Of a DNA stretch of 64,000 bases, positions 1-8,067 are shown piece by piece. Position 1 is the stretch's first letter; every line of letters begins with the position of its first letter. Position numbers and translations under genes: made by a program. The notes beneath the pieces are model-generated. The model was not told the origin of the DNA, did not search any database, and was given only the letters and a program-made list of their open reading frames with translations. The stretch is from Desulfosporosinus sp. I2. GTDB taxonomy: Bacteria; Bacillota; Desulfitobacteriia; Desulfitobacteriales; Desulfitobacteriaceae. Location: contig NZ_JYNH01000011.1 in assembly GCF_000960765.1 (NCBI RefSeq), positions 1-64,000 of the forward strand, in the 5' to 3' direction.

Positions 1-246
1 TTTATTTCAGTTGTTTTTTAAGACACATTATTATAGTATCCATCAAAAAAAACCTATACTCATTTATCGAAACACCAAATATTCCGTTATGAAAAGCTTA
101 TTCAAAGAATCGGTTTAGTCTTTTTGAGATTTGAGTAATAATGATAATTCTGAATAGAGTGCGGCATGTAAAGGATATCTACGCCTTTTGTCGAATTATT
201 ATAGTAAAATGGTAGAGATTTCAATGCTAATTTGAGGAGTGATATT
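1..246. other. Upstream region of hypA, no gene seen
   Basis: AT-rich stretch with no convincing coding sequence on either strand. It must carry the hypAB promoter unless transcription enters from outside the window. A TATAGT at 200-205 could be a -10 box but has no good -35 partner. I saw no sigma-54 (-24/-12) pattern here. The hypA ribosome site GAGGAG lies at its end (234-239). Confidence 0.5.
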
Positions 247-585
247 TTGCATGAAATGTCTTTGATGGGAGGGGTATTTGATGTTATTGAACAGACCCTT
301 ACCCAGCATCAAATAAAACGTGTTTTGCAAGTAAAACTTAAAGTTGGGGAGTTGACTAATGCAGAACCTGAAGCCTTGAATATGGCGTTTGAAGCTTACA
401 GCAAGGATACTGTATGTGAAGGAGCAGAGTTGATTGTGGAGCGCGTCCCAGTGCGGGGACGATGCCAGACTTGTCATGAAGAATTTGCTGTTGTAACTTG
501 GTTGTTTGTTTGTCCTAAGTGTCATTCTGGGATAGATGTAATACAAGGTGAGGAACTATTACTTGAAAGTTTGGAGGTCGAGTAA
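247..585 (+). CDS. hypA: Hydrogenase maturation nickel metallochaperone HypA
   Basis: 112 residues. HypA works with HypB to deliver nickel to the [NiFe] hydrogenase large subunit. The protein begins MHEMSLM, the family's conserved N-terminus in which His2 helps bind nickel. The C-terminal half has the zinc site as two CxxC pairs (CQTC and CPKC). I chose TTG at 247 because it gives the canonical start and has GAGGAG 7 bases upstream; a TTG at 232 would add five non-family residues and bury the ribosome site. hypB follows after 1 base, so the two are one transcription unit. The unit converges on the hydrogenase structural operon. Family assignment is secure. Confidence 0.93.
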   Translation: MHEMSLMGGVFDVIEQTLTQHQIKRVLQVKLKVGELTNAEPEALNMAFEAYSKDTVCEGAELIVERVPVRGRCQTCHEEFAVVTWLFVCPKCHSGIDVIQGEELLLESLEVE

Positions 586-586
586 A

Positions 587-1264
587 ATGGAGTCAAACCG
601 TCGTGAAATAGAAGTTATGGCTAATTTACTTAGTTCAAATGATATGCAAGCGGATGTGAATCGCGCTTATTTCAGAAAGAATAATTGTTTAGCTATCAAC
701 GTGATTGGCTCGCCAGGAGCTGGGAAAACGACGCTCTTAGAAAAGACGTTACCTATGTTAATGCTGAATAGGCAGGTGGGGGTTATTGAGGGGGATATTT
801 TTACAAGTAAAGATGCAGATCGCATTGCCGCCTACAGGGTTCCGGTAATTCAGATTAATACTGGCGGCGGATGCCATCTGGACAGTAAAATGGTACATAA
901 AGTATTGCCTGAATTTAGTGAGAAGGGAATAGACCTCTTAATTATTGAGAATGTTGGAAACCTTGTTTGTCCAGCCGATTTTGATTTAGGAGAGTCTTTT
1001 AAAGTTATTGTTTTGAGTATCGTGGAAGGAGATGATAAGCCGGCAAAATATCCTGTGATTTTTCGCAATGCTAAAGCAGTTGTTCTAAATAAGATGGATC
1101 TTGAGGCGCTGACAGATGTCAATATGGACAATATGAAAAGGGATATCCGGTCAATTAATCCGGATATTAAGATTTTCGAGGTCTCTTGCCGCAAGGGTGA
1201 CGGGCTTGGAGAGTGGACTAATTGGTTGAATCAAGAGGTGGCTAATTATCAAGCTACTAAGTGA
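587..1264 (+). CDS. hypB: Hydrogenase maturation GTPase HypB
   Basis: 225 residues. HypB is a SIMIBI-class GTPase that powers nickel insertion into [NiFe] hydrogenase. The P-loop GSPGAGKT is at residues 41-48. A GGGCHLD segment supplies the Cys-His metal site at the dimer interface, and NKMD is the guanine-specificity motif. The N-terminus lacks the His-rich nickel-storage stretch found in some HypB proteins. Start ATG 587 follows a GGAGG at 572-576 inside the end of hypA; an earlier in-frame start at 548 would overlap hypA by 38 bases and is not favoured. A strong bidirectional hairpin lies downstream at 1409-1461. Confidence 0.94.
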   Translation: MESNRREIEVMANLLSSNDMQADVNRAYFRKNNCLAINVIGSPGAGKTTLLEKTLPMLMLNRQVGVIEGDIFTSKDADRIAAYRVPVIQINTGGGCHLDSKMVHKVLPEFSEKGIDLLIIENVGNLVCPADFDLGESFKVIVLSIVEGDDKPAKYPVIFRNAKAVVLNKMDLEALTDVNMDNMKRDIRSINPDIKIFEVSCRKGDGLGEWTNWLNQEVANYQATK

Positions 1265-1408
1265 ACCTCCCCCACCTACACTTCTTTAAGAACAAATACT
1301 CTTTTGGCCGAAGGATGGGGGCTGCTCTATTTCAGTGTCCTCCTAAAACTTGCGTTTTTGGCTGTGTTTTCACACAGCCCCTTCTCGCCGCACGTGGATA
1401 TAAGGCAT

Positions 1409-1461
1409 AAAAAACACACTGATTCTAGTACGTTGATGCGTGTACTAATCAGTGTGTTTTT
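1409..1461. terminator. Bidirectional terminator between hypB and the hydrogenase operon
   Basis: Long near-perfect inverted repeat: AAAAACACACTGATT on the left pairs with AATCAGTGTGTTTTT on the right around a short centre containing CTAGTACG/CGTGTACTA. It is flanked by A and T runs, so it can terminate the convergent hypB (+) and protease (-) transcripts. Confidence 0.85.
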
Positions 1462-1476
1462 ATGTTATAAATTTGT

Positions 1477-1971
1477 TCAATTCATGGTTGAAGAAAATTT
1501 TCCGTCACGTTGAATGGAATCGACTTCTTTAAGAATGATTTCCACTAGACGAGGAAAGAGCGCTTCAATTTCAGGACTGATGTCCATCCCCCATTCTAAA
1601 CTTTTGGGTTGGACACCAAAAATTAGGGTTTGTGGGGCTTGGCCTAATACCTTAGCCATAGCAAGAACCTCTATAATGCCTATTTGGTGAAATGAAACTT
1701 CATATTGTTCTGGTATGACTTGAAGATCTCCTGGTTGAAAGCGGAATAAAGCTCCAGGTTCTGCTTTAGCATTAATGGCATCGACAATGATCAGGTAGTC
1801 GACTTCTTGTATTAGATGAACGAGCTCAAGTCCAGCTGTGCCCCCTTCAAGGAGCTCAACGTTTTCAGGCAGAGCTGTTTTCTGTAGTTCGTCCAAAAAG
1901 CGAACTCCAAGACCTTCGTCGGACAAAAGGATGTTTCCTACCCCCATCACCATAATTTTAGGTGAATCCAT
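1477..1971 (-). CDS. Hydrogenase maturation protease (HyaD/HybD/HycI family)
   Basis: 164 residues. This nickel-dependent endopeptidase removes the C-terminal extension of the large subunit after nickel insertion. The N-terminal motif MGVGNILLSDEGLG is diagnostic and its Asp/Glu are nickel ligands. A VDAINAKAEPG segment and a His near residue 95 (SFHQIG) provide the other conserved positions. It is the last gene of the four-gene structural operon, 2 bases after the cytochrome b gene. Its presence matches the still-encoded 16-residue tail on HydB. Confidence 0.92.
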   Translation of the reverse strand: MDSPKIMVMGVGNILLSDEGLGVRFLDELQKTALPENVELLEGGTAGLELVHLIQEVDYLIIVDAINAKAEPGALFRFQPGDLQVIPEQYEVSFHQIGIIEVLAMAKVLGQAPQTLIFGVQPKSLEWGMDISPEIEALFPRLVEIILKEVDSIQRDGKFSSTMN

Positions 1972-1973
1972 TT

Positions 1974-2558
1974 TTACAGTCCCTTCTGATTTTTCATTTT
2001 GCCAAAGAACATAAATAAGAATTGTTCATAGGCAGCTGTAAAGACCAGATAAACATGAATGGCCACTACAACAATAAATAACCACATTACAATGTAGTGA
2101 AGTCCACGAACAGAAGCTAATCCGCCAAAATAGCCAGCTAGGCCTGCGAATTTAACGGGCCAATAAAGTATGGCTCCGGTAATAGCTTGAAAAACGGACA
2201 TAATAGGTAAGGCAATATAAGCAATTTTCTGAAGAGGATTATATTTGCCCGTTTCTGGATGTTTTCCGATAAACAGATAGTATTTTGTTTGAGGCCAAAT
2301 ATTTTTGACGTCCTGTTTATTGAGTAGAATTTGGTCATAATCCTTATTTTTCCCAAAAAAGGAGAAATAGAAACGTATAACCCCATTGATAATTAGAAGA
2401 TACATAAAGATAAAGTGTAGATTGCGGATAAGATTGATTGGCATTCCGGGTTGAGGGGAATGAATAGCCCAACCAGTCAGGCCTAACACTAGAAAATTAA
2501 TTAAGTTAATCCAATGGCTTATACGTTGAAATAATGGGTGATCTAATGGGTGTACCAT
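1974..2558 (-). CDS. [NiFe] hydrogenase cytochrome b subunit (HyaC/HydC-like)
   Basis: About 194 residues with four to five membrane helices. It should anchor the hydrogenase dimer on the outer face of the membrane and pass electrons from H2 to menaquinone through two b-haems. Candidate haem histidines lie in HPLFQRISHW (helix 1), NLHFIF (helix 2) and RGLHYIV plus AIHVYLV (late helices). Start ATG 2558 has AGGAGGA 6 bases upstream; the in-frame codon at 2585 would put that site inside the gene. It lies between hydB and the protease gene, the usual order for group 1 uptake hydrogenases. Confidence 0.9.
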   Translation of the reverse strand: MVHPLDHPLFQRISHWINLINFLVLGLTGWAIHSPQPGMPINLIRNLHFIFMYLLIINGVIRFYFSFFGKNKDYDQILLNKQDVKNIWPQTKYYLFIGKHPETGKYNPLQKIAYIALPIMSVFQAITGAILYWPVKFAGLAGYFGGLASVRGLHYIVMWLFIVVVAIHVYLVFTAAYEQFLFMFFGKMKNQKGL

Positions 2559-2574
2559 GTCCTTTCCTCCTTTT

Positions 2575-4137
2575 CTACCAGCCAATCCGGAATTTTTTTA
2601 CGTCATTGGTTACTGGATCGATGAGGTGAATTGCACATGCAAGGCACGGATCATAGGAACGCACCACCCGTACAACGTTAACTGGATTTTCCAGATCGGG
2701 AACGGGTACGCCGATTAAGGCTTGTTCTAATGGACCAGGGACACCCTTGTCATCTCTTGGCGAGAAATTCCAGGTCGTTGGGACAACCATTTGATAGTTT
2801 TCAATTTTATGATCGGCGACTTTGATAAAGTGACCGAGTGAGCCACGAGGAACTTCAGTCATTCCTGAGCCTTGCCCAGTAACCGGAGCTTCCCAATGCT
2901 CAGTGTCATGGATACGGAAATCCTTGGATCCCATTTCTTTTTCTAAAGCATCTAACCAAGTGAACATATCTTTTGCGAGGAGAAGGGTTTCATAAGCTCG
3001 GGCAGCATGACGTGCCACAGCACCTGGTTTGATATTATACTTAGCGATGATATCCATAAGACCTTTTGGTTGCATGACAAGCATTCGCGCAAGTGGCCCG
3101 ACCTCGATCGGTTTACCATCATAGCGAGGGGCTTTCACAAAGGTATAAGCACCCTTCTTTTCTGGATCAGGAACGGTATCCTCAGTATAAGGCGTTTTAC
3201 CATTAGCACTAGCTTTATACCAAGAATATTGAACATCCTCTGTAATTTTCTTTTCATCGACCTGTAAGACATTGCTTAAATTGCCATCCATGATGACCCC
3301 TGCTTTAAAGAATAAATCTTTACTAGCATTGTCACGGGCGAATCCGCCATAAGAAAGATAGTTGGGACTACCTCCACCGACACCTGCCTGTGCTAAAGGT
3401 AGAAGTGGGCCAGTACCGAAGGTTAGCACATCTTGTAAATAAGTTTTCTCAATAAAATCAAGCTGCTCATAAAGCATCGAACGGAATTGCTCAATTACTT
3501 CGATGTTGGGGAGCATAGTAACGCCACCAACGACTATCGAAGATTGGTGAGGTTGTTTCCCGGCAAACAGTGCGGACATCTTCTTGGCTTTCGCTTGCAT
3601 CTCCAAAGCTTTTAAGTAGTGGGCGACGGCCATAGTCACTAATTCCGGATCGTTGACGCTGAAGGCATCCGGCTTGTAACGAGGGGTTAGAGGAGCAGTA
3701 TCTCCGGCAGTCACAAGTTTAACAATTTTGTCTTTAACAGCCAGAAGGCCAGGGTCTTTACCTTGATATTGGGCGACTGCCATGACATCTATATAATCTA
3801 GAGCACTGAGATGATAAAAATGTAGTGGATGGTCATGGAGATACATTGCCCCAACGATCAGGTTCCGGATAATCCGACCACCTGCTGGAACGTTTGCCCC
3901 AAAGGCTTCGTCTAAGGCTAATGAGGACGCCCAACCATGGGAACCAGCGCAAACTCCGCATACACGTTCAGTAACATACGTTGCATCACGAGGATCGCGT
4001 CCTCGGAGCATTGCTTCAATCCCCCTGTACATAGTCCCCATAACATGGGCATCAACAACTTTACCATTTTCGACTTCTACTTCAATCCTTAAGTGTCCTT
4101 CAATGCGTGTTAAAGGATCGATAACAACTTTCGCCAT
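2575..4137 (-). CDS. hydB: [NiFe] hydrogenase large (catalytic) subunit
   Basis: 520 residues. It carries the Ni-Fe active site for H2 oxidation. The N-terminal metal site is RVCGVC (near residue 60) and the C-terminal one is DPCLACAIH, so all four ligands are cysteine and no selenocysteine is involved. After the terminal His of DPCxxCxxH there are 16 residues to be cut off by the maturation protease. The subunit lacks its own signal peptide and would ride through the Tat system with HydA. It starts 1 base from the hydA stop. Type and length fit group 1 membrane-bound respiratory hydrogenases. Confidence 0.96.
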   Translation of the reverse strand: MAKVVIDPLTRIEGHLRIEVEVENGKVVDAHVMGTMYRGIEAMLRGRDPRDATYVTERVCGVCAGSHGWASSLALDEAFGANVPAGGRIIRNLIVGAMYLHDHPLHFYHLSALDYIDVMAVAQYQGKDPGLLAVKDKIVKLVTAGDTAPLTPRYKPDAFSVNDPELVTMAVAHYLKALEMQAKAKKMSALFAGKQPHQSSIVVGGVTMLPNIEVIEQFRSMLYEQLDFIEKTYLQDVLTFGTGPLLPLAQAGVGGGSPNYLSYGGFARDNASKDLFFKAGVIMDGNLSNVLQVDEKKITEDVQYSWYKASANGKTPYTEDTVPDPEKKGAYTFVKAPRYDGKPIEVGPLARMLVMQPKGLMDIIAKYNIKPGAVARHAARAYETLLLAKDMFTWLDALEKEMGSKDFRIHDTEHWEAPVTGQGSGMTEVPRGSLGHFIKVADHKIENYQMVVPTTWNFSPRDDKGVPGPLEQALIGVPVPDLENPVNVVRVVRSYDPCLACAIHLIDPVTNDVKKFRIGW

Positions 4138-5229
4138 CTACATGTCCTCCTTATGATCCTTTTTGCTGAGTCGTCCACTTGCTGCTGTAGCAACTAAGTG
4201 TACACCTAGACCCACTGCTGCGGCGCCTCCCAGTACGGTTCCGACTGTATCTGCATTAACCTGACCAATACCTGGCAGCTTAAACATTTCTTGTTTGGAA
4301 TATAATGGACTAAATCCATTGTAAAAGGTTTTTTCAGAACATCCGGAACAGGGAGATCCTGCATTAATACAGAAGTTGGCGTTGTCATTCCACCATACTT
4401 GTGCACAGTCAGTGTAAGTCTTGGGGCCTTTGCAGCCCTTTAAAATCAAGCAGTACTCTTTTTGAATAGGATCATTCCAATCTGTAAGGAATTCTCCATT
4501 TTCGAAGTGACCGCGTCTTGGACAGTTATCATGTAATAAGCTTCCGTAGAAAGCCACTGGGCGACCTTGCGAATCAAGCGGTGGAACCTTCTGATAGGTT
4601 AAGTAATAGAGAATTGTGCCAATTAAAGTAGTGGGTTTGACTGGACAACAGGGAAGATTAATAACGGGTGTTTTAATCCCTTCATTTCTGAGGAGTTCGG
4701 CAACTCCTATGGCACCAGATGCACAGGCCCCTGGAATTCCAGCACCCTCAGAGGCGCAACTTCCGATGGCAATGATTGCCTGAGCTTTTTGGGCTGCTTC
4801 AATCAGGATTTTGCGGAATGGTCTTCCTCCTATCACACAGAAATTGTCAAACTCTGCTTTGGATGGACAGGAACCCTCTACAACGAGAACGAATTTTTCT
4901 TTAAGTGTATCTTTATAAGCTTCCTCAGATTGAAGGCCGGATGCGGCCATAATGGTTTCGTGATAGCGAATCGAGAGCATATCCAGAATAAGTTCGGCGG
5001 GGGAAGGATTTAAGGTGGCTATGGCTGATTCTGTGCACCCCGTACAGTCCATACCTTCTAACCAGATAACCGGTGGTTTTTTTAATGCTTGCTCTACTGC
5101 ATTGGCCGCTTGAGGGATAATAAGCTCGGGTAGGCCAAGTGCTGCTGTTGTTGCTGCAATTAATTTCATAAAGTCACGCCGAGAAACCCCTTTGACGTTG
5201 AGTAAATCGAAATTACCCATACTTTTCAA
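4138..5229 (-). CDS. hydA: [NiFe] hydrogenase small (Fe-S) subunit with Tat signal
   Basis: 363 residues. It relays electrons from the active site through three Fe-S clusters. The N-terminus has a twin-arginine signal (SRRDFMK followed by a hydrophobic stretch ending near PQAANA), so the dimer is exported folded. The proximal cluster site begins with the DCTGC segment, and later GSCASEG, LPCCPVKP and the HDNC...C...C group supply the remaining ligands. The C-terminus has a hydrophobic helix (about residues 325-350) followed by SKKDHK, a membrane anchor. The start is uncertain: AGGAGG lies 4 bases before TTG 5229 and 13 before ATG 5220. Expression should come from the sigma-54 promoter at 5445-5459. 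Confidence 0.95.
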   Translation of the reverse strand: MKSMGNFDLLNVKGVSRRDFMKLIAATTAALGLPELIIPQAANAVEQALKKPPVIWLEGMDCTGCTESAIATLNPSPAELILDMLSIRYHETIMAASGLQSEEAYKDTLKEKFVLVVEGSCPSKAEFDNFCVIGGRPFRKILIEAAQKAQAIIAIGSCASEGAGIPGACASGAIGVAELLRNEGIKTPVINLPCCPVKPTTLIGTILYYLTYQKVPPLDSQGRPVAFYGSLLHDNCPRRGHFENGEFLTDWNDPIQKEYCLILKGCKGPKTYTDCAQVWWNDNANFCINAGSPCSGCSEKTFYNGFSPLYSKQEMFKLPGIGQVNADTVGTVLGGAAAVGLGVHLVATAASGRLSKKDHKEDM

Positions 5230-5444
5230 AACACCTCCTGAATTTTGTTGTCTCTTAGATTTTAAGGAATAGTTAAATATAATACCAAAGACTATTTAGG
5301 CTTGATTATATTATAGACTATTTTTTGAGAAATGGCTGAATAAAATATATAATTAAAATAATACTTATTCTAAGCTCCACCCCCAATCTTATTTGTAAGT
5401 ATTTTCAGAATATTTAAACAAATATCTCAATTTCAAATTAAGAT

Positions 5445-5459
5445 GCAAATTTCATGCCA
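5445..5459 (-). promoter_or_regulatory. Sigma-54 (-24/-12) promoter of the hydrogenase operon
   Basis: On the minus strand the sequence is TGGCATGAAATTTGC. This matches the consensus TGGCACG-N4-TTGC at all but one position, with the exact GG-N10-GC spacing. Transcription should start near 5433, leaving a leader of about 200 bases before hydA. The adjacent gene encodes a sigma-54-interacting AAA+ activator, which makes the assignment much stronger than the motif alone. Confidence 0.85.
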
Positions 5460-5461
5460 AC

Positions 5462-5487
5462 AAAAAAGGGGGCGAAAGCGCCCTTTG
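5462..5487 (-). terminator. Intrinsic terminator of the sigma-54 regulator gene
   Basis: On the minus strand GGGCG CTTT CGCCC forms a tight hairpin followed by CTTTTTTG. It lies downstream of the regulator gene and only a few bases upstream of the hydA -24 box, so it separates the two transcripts. Confidence 0.8.
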
Positions 5488-5489
5488 TG

Positions 5490-5629
5490 TCTAATAATTA
5501 GACGATTCAGTCTAATCTGCTTTACAATATAAATGCCCTAACACGCTTTATAAGCTCATCCTAGGCTAAAGTGTCTTTATATTATACATGTACAAAATTA
5601 AGACACTTGTACTTATATGTACAGGTAGT
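5490..5629. promoter_or_regulatory. Candidate upstream activator sites (TTGTAC motifs and palindromes)
   Basis: Three GTAC-centred motifs lie at 5587-5595 (ATGTACAA), 5607-5612 (TTGTAC) and 5617-5623 (ATGTACA); the last two form TTGTAC-N4-ATGTACA as an inverted pair. They sit about 130-165 bases upstream of the -24 box, the normal range for enhancer sites of sigma-54 activators. TTGTACAC and GTGTACAA also occur at 7898-7905 and 8004-8011 on the other side of the regulator gene. A longer inverted pair AAGTGTCTT/AAGACACTT and a near-palindrome GTCTAATAATTAGAC are also present. That the regulator binds them is inference. Confidence 0.5.
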
Positions 5630-7849
5630 TTAATCGATTAAGCCATACTCTTTAAGTTTCAGGTAAAAGGTTGCTCTAGGTATCCCTAGAGAGTTGGCTG
5701 CGGCGGCACGGTTATTACCCGAAGTGAGCAAAGCTTGGGCTATCATTTTCCTTTCCAGATCCTGTACTGCAACTTTAAGTGATCGAATCTCCGAAACCGG
5801 GTAATTCTCAACTGCACGACTTAAAAATTGTGGTAAGTGATAGACTTGGATCACATTATCTTCAACTGTGTACAATAGTCGTTCAACCATATTTTGTAGT
5901 TCACGGACATTTCCAGGCCAATTATATTGAATCAGGCAATTTAAGGCTTCTTCCGAGAAGATCTTGGGTAATAGCTTTTTATTTTGAGTGATTTTATGTA
6001 AAAAATTGATAGCTAGCGGTGCAATATCCTCCTTACGTTTACTAAGCGAGTCAATATTGACACTAATTACATTTAAGCGATAATATAAGTCAGCTCGGAA
6101 CTTTCCCTCTTTAACAAGCTGCTTGAGATCACGGTTAGTAGCAGCCATAATTCGGGCTTCCAATTTTATAGTTCGCGTGCCTCCTACCCGTTCAAACTCT
6201 CTTTCTTGTAGAACTCGCAGAAGTTTTGACTGGAGAGCCAAGGACATATCTCCCGTTTCATCTAAGAGAATTGTACCCCCTTCAGCAATCTCGAACTTAC
6301 CGCGTTTGCCACCTTTTTTGGCTCCTGTAAAGGCTCCTTCCTCATATCCAAACAGTTCTGATTCCAGAAGGGTTTCCGGCAGAGCTGTGCAGTTAATTCC
6401 AATAAAAGGGTTGTTCCGCCGTTTGCTAAGAAAATGAGTAAAATGGGCAAAAACCTCTTTACCTACACCACTTTCACCAAGAATTAAAACGTTGGCATCA
6501 TTGCGACTGGCTTGAACTGCCAAACGACGCAATTCTTGAGTACTTTTGCTCTCTCCGATCAAAAATTGCTCGTTCTCATTGTAGACCTTTTTGAATTCTA
6601 AACGTTCTTTATAGATTTCAAATTCGCCGCGGGATTGTTCCAACAAATGGGGCAAACACATATCTATTTCCGCTAAGCCTTGGTAGACTGCGATTGCTTT
6701 TTCCTGGCAAGTATTATAACCACAAGAGCCGCAGTTAAGCTCATCTTCAGGTGTGAATTTATTGGTAAAGCGCAGAATCTCCTTAATCTCAGTTGAAGTC
6801 GGTTCAGGCAAAGGATTATAGCGGTTTGTAAAGTGGCGATCTAAGTTAAAAGGAGGATATGTTCCTAAACTGTCCTTCTTCTTGCTTTGGGCATACTTTA
6901 AAATACAGTGTTTCCGGCTGTATAAGTCTAGAGGACTGTCCATTTCCGGTCCATCGATGCATCCTTTACACAAAAGTATATCGACAAAACGGAATTTTAC
7001 GTTTCCGCTCTTAAGGCCACTAGTAAGGTTCTGTAAAAATAGTAAAGAGTCATCTTTTCCGTCTACGATGGCAATCTCTTCTTCACGAAAAAAAATCCCC
7101 TTTGGATCAAGGTTGCGTGCCAGACCACCACTAATAGGGAAAAGCGGTGGCAATGAACTTGAGCCGTCCTGCACAATCTTATAGGTTCGATCCTGTTTTT
7201 CATGGAAGCCTCGGGAATCAAACATTTTTTTTAATTCCTTAAAGGTGAGTACTGAATCAAGAAAACCAGTGCCAAAATCGATCATTTCTTGTTTTTTGGC
7301 AATACAGGGCCCTATAAAAACTATCTTAGATTGGGGATATTTCCAGGATGCGTATTTGGCCGCTGCTAAAACAGCAGAATCAACCGGGACTAGATAAGGC
7401 AAGAGCTCGGGAAATTGTCGCTCAATCATACCAACAATTGCCGGGCAAAATGAACTGATGGCCATTTCCGGATTCGTAGCCAAAAAATTCTGATAAGCTG
7501 GGATCGTTAATTCAATGCCGTGAGTAACCTCTAATACATCTGTAAAACCTAACTCATTCAGTGATTTGAAAAATTCTTGAGGTTCCAAATAGTAAAAGCT
7601 AGCGGGAAAAGAAGGTGCCAGTAAAGCCACAACTTTCTCTTTACCCAAAAATTTTTCTGTCTCTTCGACATAACTGACGATTTGTTTAGCATTTTGGGGA
7701 CAGACCCGGACACAATTGCCACAACTGATACACCGTTCTTCAACGACTCTTGATTGACCTGCTTGTACTTTTATAGCTTTGACTGGACAATTTCGGACAC
7801 AGGAATAGCAAGCCTTGCATTTATCTTCAATAGTACTAACAATTGACAT
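5630..7849 (-). CDS. Sigma-54 activator with ferredoxin and [FeFe]-hydrogenase-like sensor domains
   Basis: 739 residues. N-terminus: two [4Fe-4S] motifs (Cys 11/14/17/21 and 40/43/46/50). About 65-345: a domain resembling the [FeFe] hydrogenase catalytic domain, with FCPA in the L1 region, GPCIAKK in L2 and LCKGCIDG in L3. The L1 proton-transfer Cys is Phe here and L3 is shortened to CxxC, so a normal catalytic H-cluster is unlikely. About 370-400: another four-Cys Fe-S motif starting CGSCGYNTC. About 430-660: sigma-54 AAA+ domain with GESGVGKE and GAFTGA. C-terminus: Fis-type helix-turn-helix. Start ATG 7849 has AGGAGGA upstream. Located beside the hydA sigma-54 promoter, it most probably controls that operon in response to H2 or redox state (inference). 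Confidence 0.88.
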   Translation of the reverse strand: MSIVSTIEDKCKACYSCVRNCPVKAIKVQAGQSRVVEERCISCGNCVRVCPQNAKQIVSYVEETEKFLGKEKVVALLAPSFPASFYYLEPQEFFKSLNELGFTDVLEVTHGIELTIPAYQNFLATNPEMAISSFCPAIVGMIERQFPELLPYLVPVDSAVLAAAKYASWKYPQSKIVFIGPCIAKKQEMIDFGTGFLDSVLTFKELKKMFDSRGFHEKQDRTYKIVQDGSSSLPPLFPISGGLARNLDPKGIFFREEEIAIVDGKDDSLLFLQNLTSGLKSGNVKFRFVDILLCKGCIDGPEMDSPLDLYSRKHCILKYAQSKKKDSLGTYPPFNLDRHFTNRYNPLPEPTSTEIKEILRFTNKFTPEDELNCGSCGYNTCQEKAIAVYQGLAEIDMCLPHLLEQSRGEFEIYKERLEFKKVYNENEQFLIGESKSTQELRRLAVQASRNDANVLILGESGVGKEVFAHFTHFLSKRRNNPFIGINCTALPETLLESELFGYEEGAFTGAKKGGKRGKFEIAEGGTILLDETGDMSLALQSKLLRVLQEREFERVGGTRTIKLEARIMAATNRDLKQLVKEGKFRADLYYRLNVISVNIDSLSKRKEDIAPLAINFLHKITQNKKLLPKIFSEEALNCLIQYNWPGNVRELQNMVERLLYTVEDNVIQVYHLPQFLSRAVENYPVSEIRSLKVAVQDLERKMIAQALLTSGNNRAAAANSLGIPRATFYLKLKEYGLID

Positions 7850-7897
7850 TTATCATTCCTCCTAGGGCCCGCAAACCAATAAAGTCATGTCTAATTT

Positions 7898-8011
7898 TTG
7901 TACACTTTTCTTTAGCATAAAGGCAATATTCCTTATTTGTCAAGAAGATCCTATTTTTAGTGGAGAATGTCGCATCATGCCCTTGAAGAACATAGATCTA
8001 GGCGTGTACAA
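7898..8011. promoter_or_regulatory. Divergent regulator-hypF intergenic region with inverted TTGTACAC motifs
   Basis: TTGTACAC at 7898-7905 and its exact inverse GTGTACAA at 8004-8011 flank the region between two divergent genes. They share the TTGTAC core with motifs upstream of hydA. No good -24/-12 element was found for hypF, so the type of promoter here is unresolved. Confidence 0.35.
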
Positions 8012-8067
8012 TAGAGGGGTGAAACTGTAGAACTAATCTGGAAAGCTTGAAAGCTGGGCGTTTAATC

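Noticed and set aside
1304-1513. Plus-strand frame of 69 codons after hypB
   Set aside because: It runs through the bidirectional terminator and has no ribosome site or recognisable protein.
2575-4137. Selenocysteine in the hydrogenase large subunit
   Set aside because: Both active-site motifs are coded entirely by cysteine codons with no in-frame TGA.
5630-7849. Reading the regulator as a catalytic [FeFe] hydrogenase
   Set aside because: The L1 proton-transfer Cys is Phe, the L3 motif is shortened, and the AAA+ and HTH domains show a regulator.
7905-8067. Sigma-54 promoter for hypF
   Set aside because: The best candidates have GG-to-GC spacings of 8 or 11 instead of 10.
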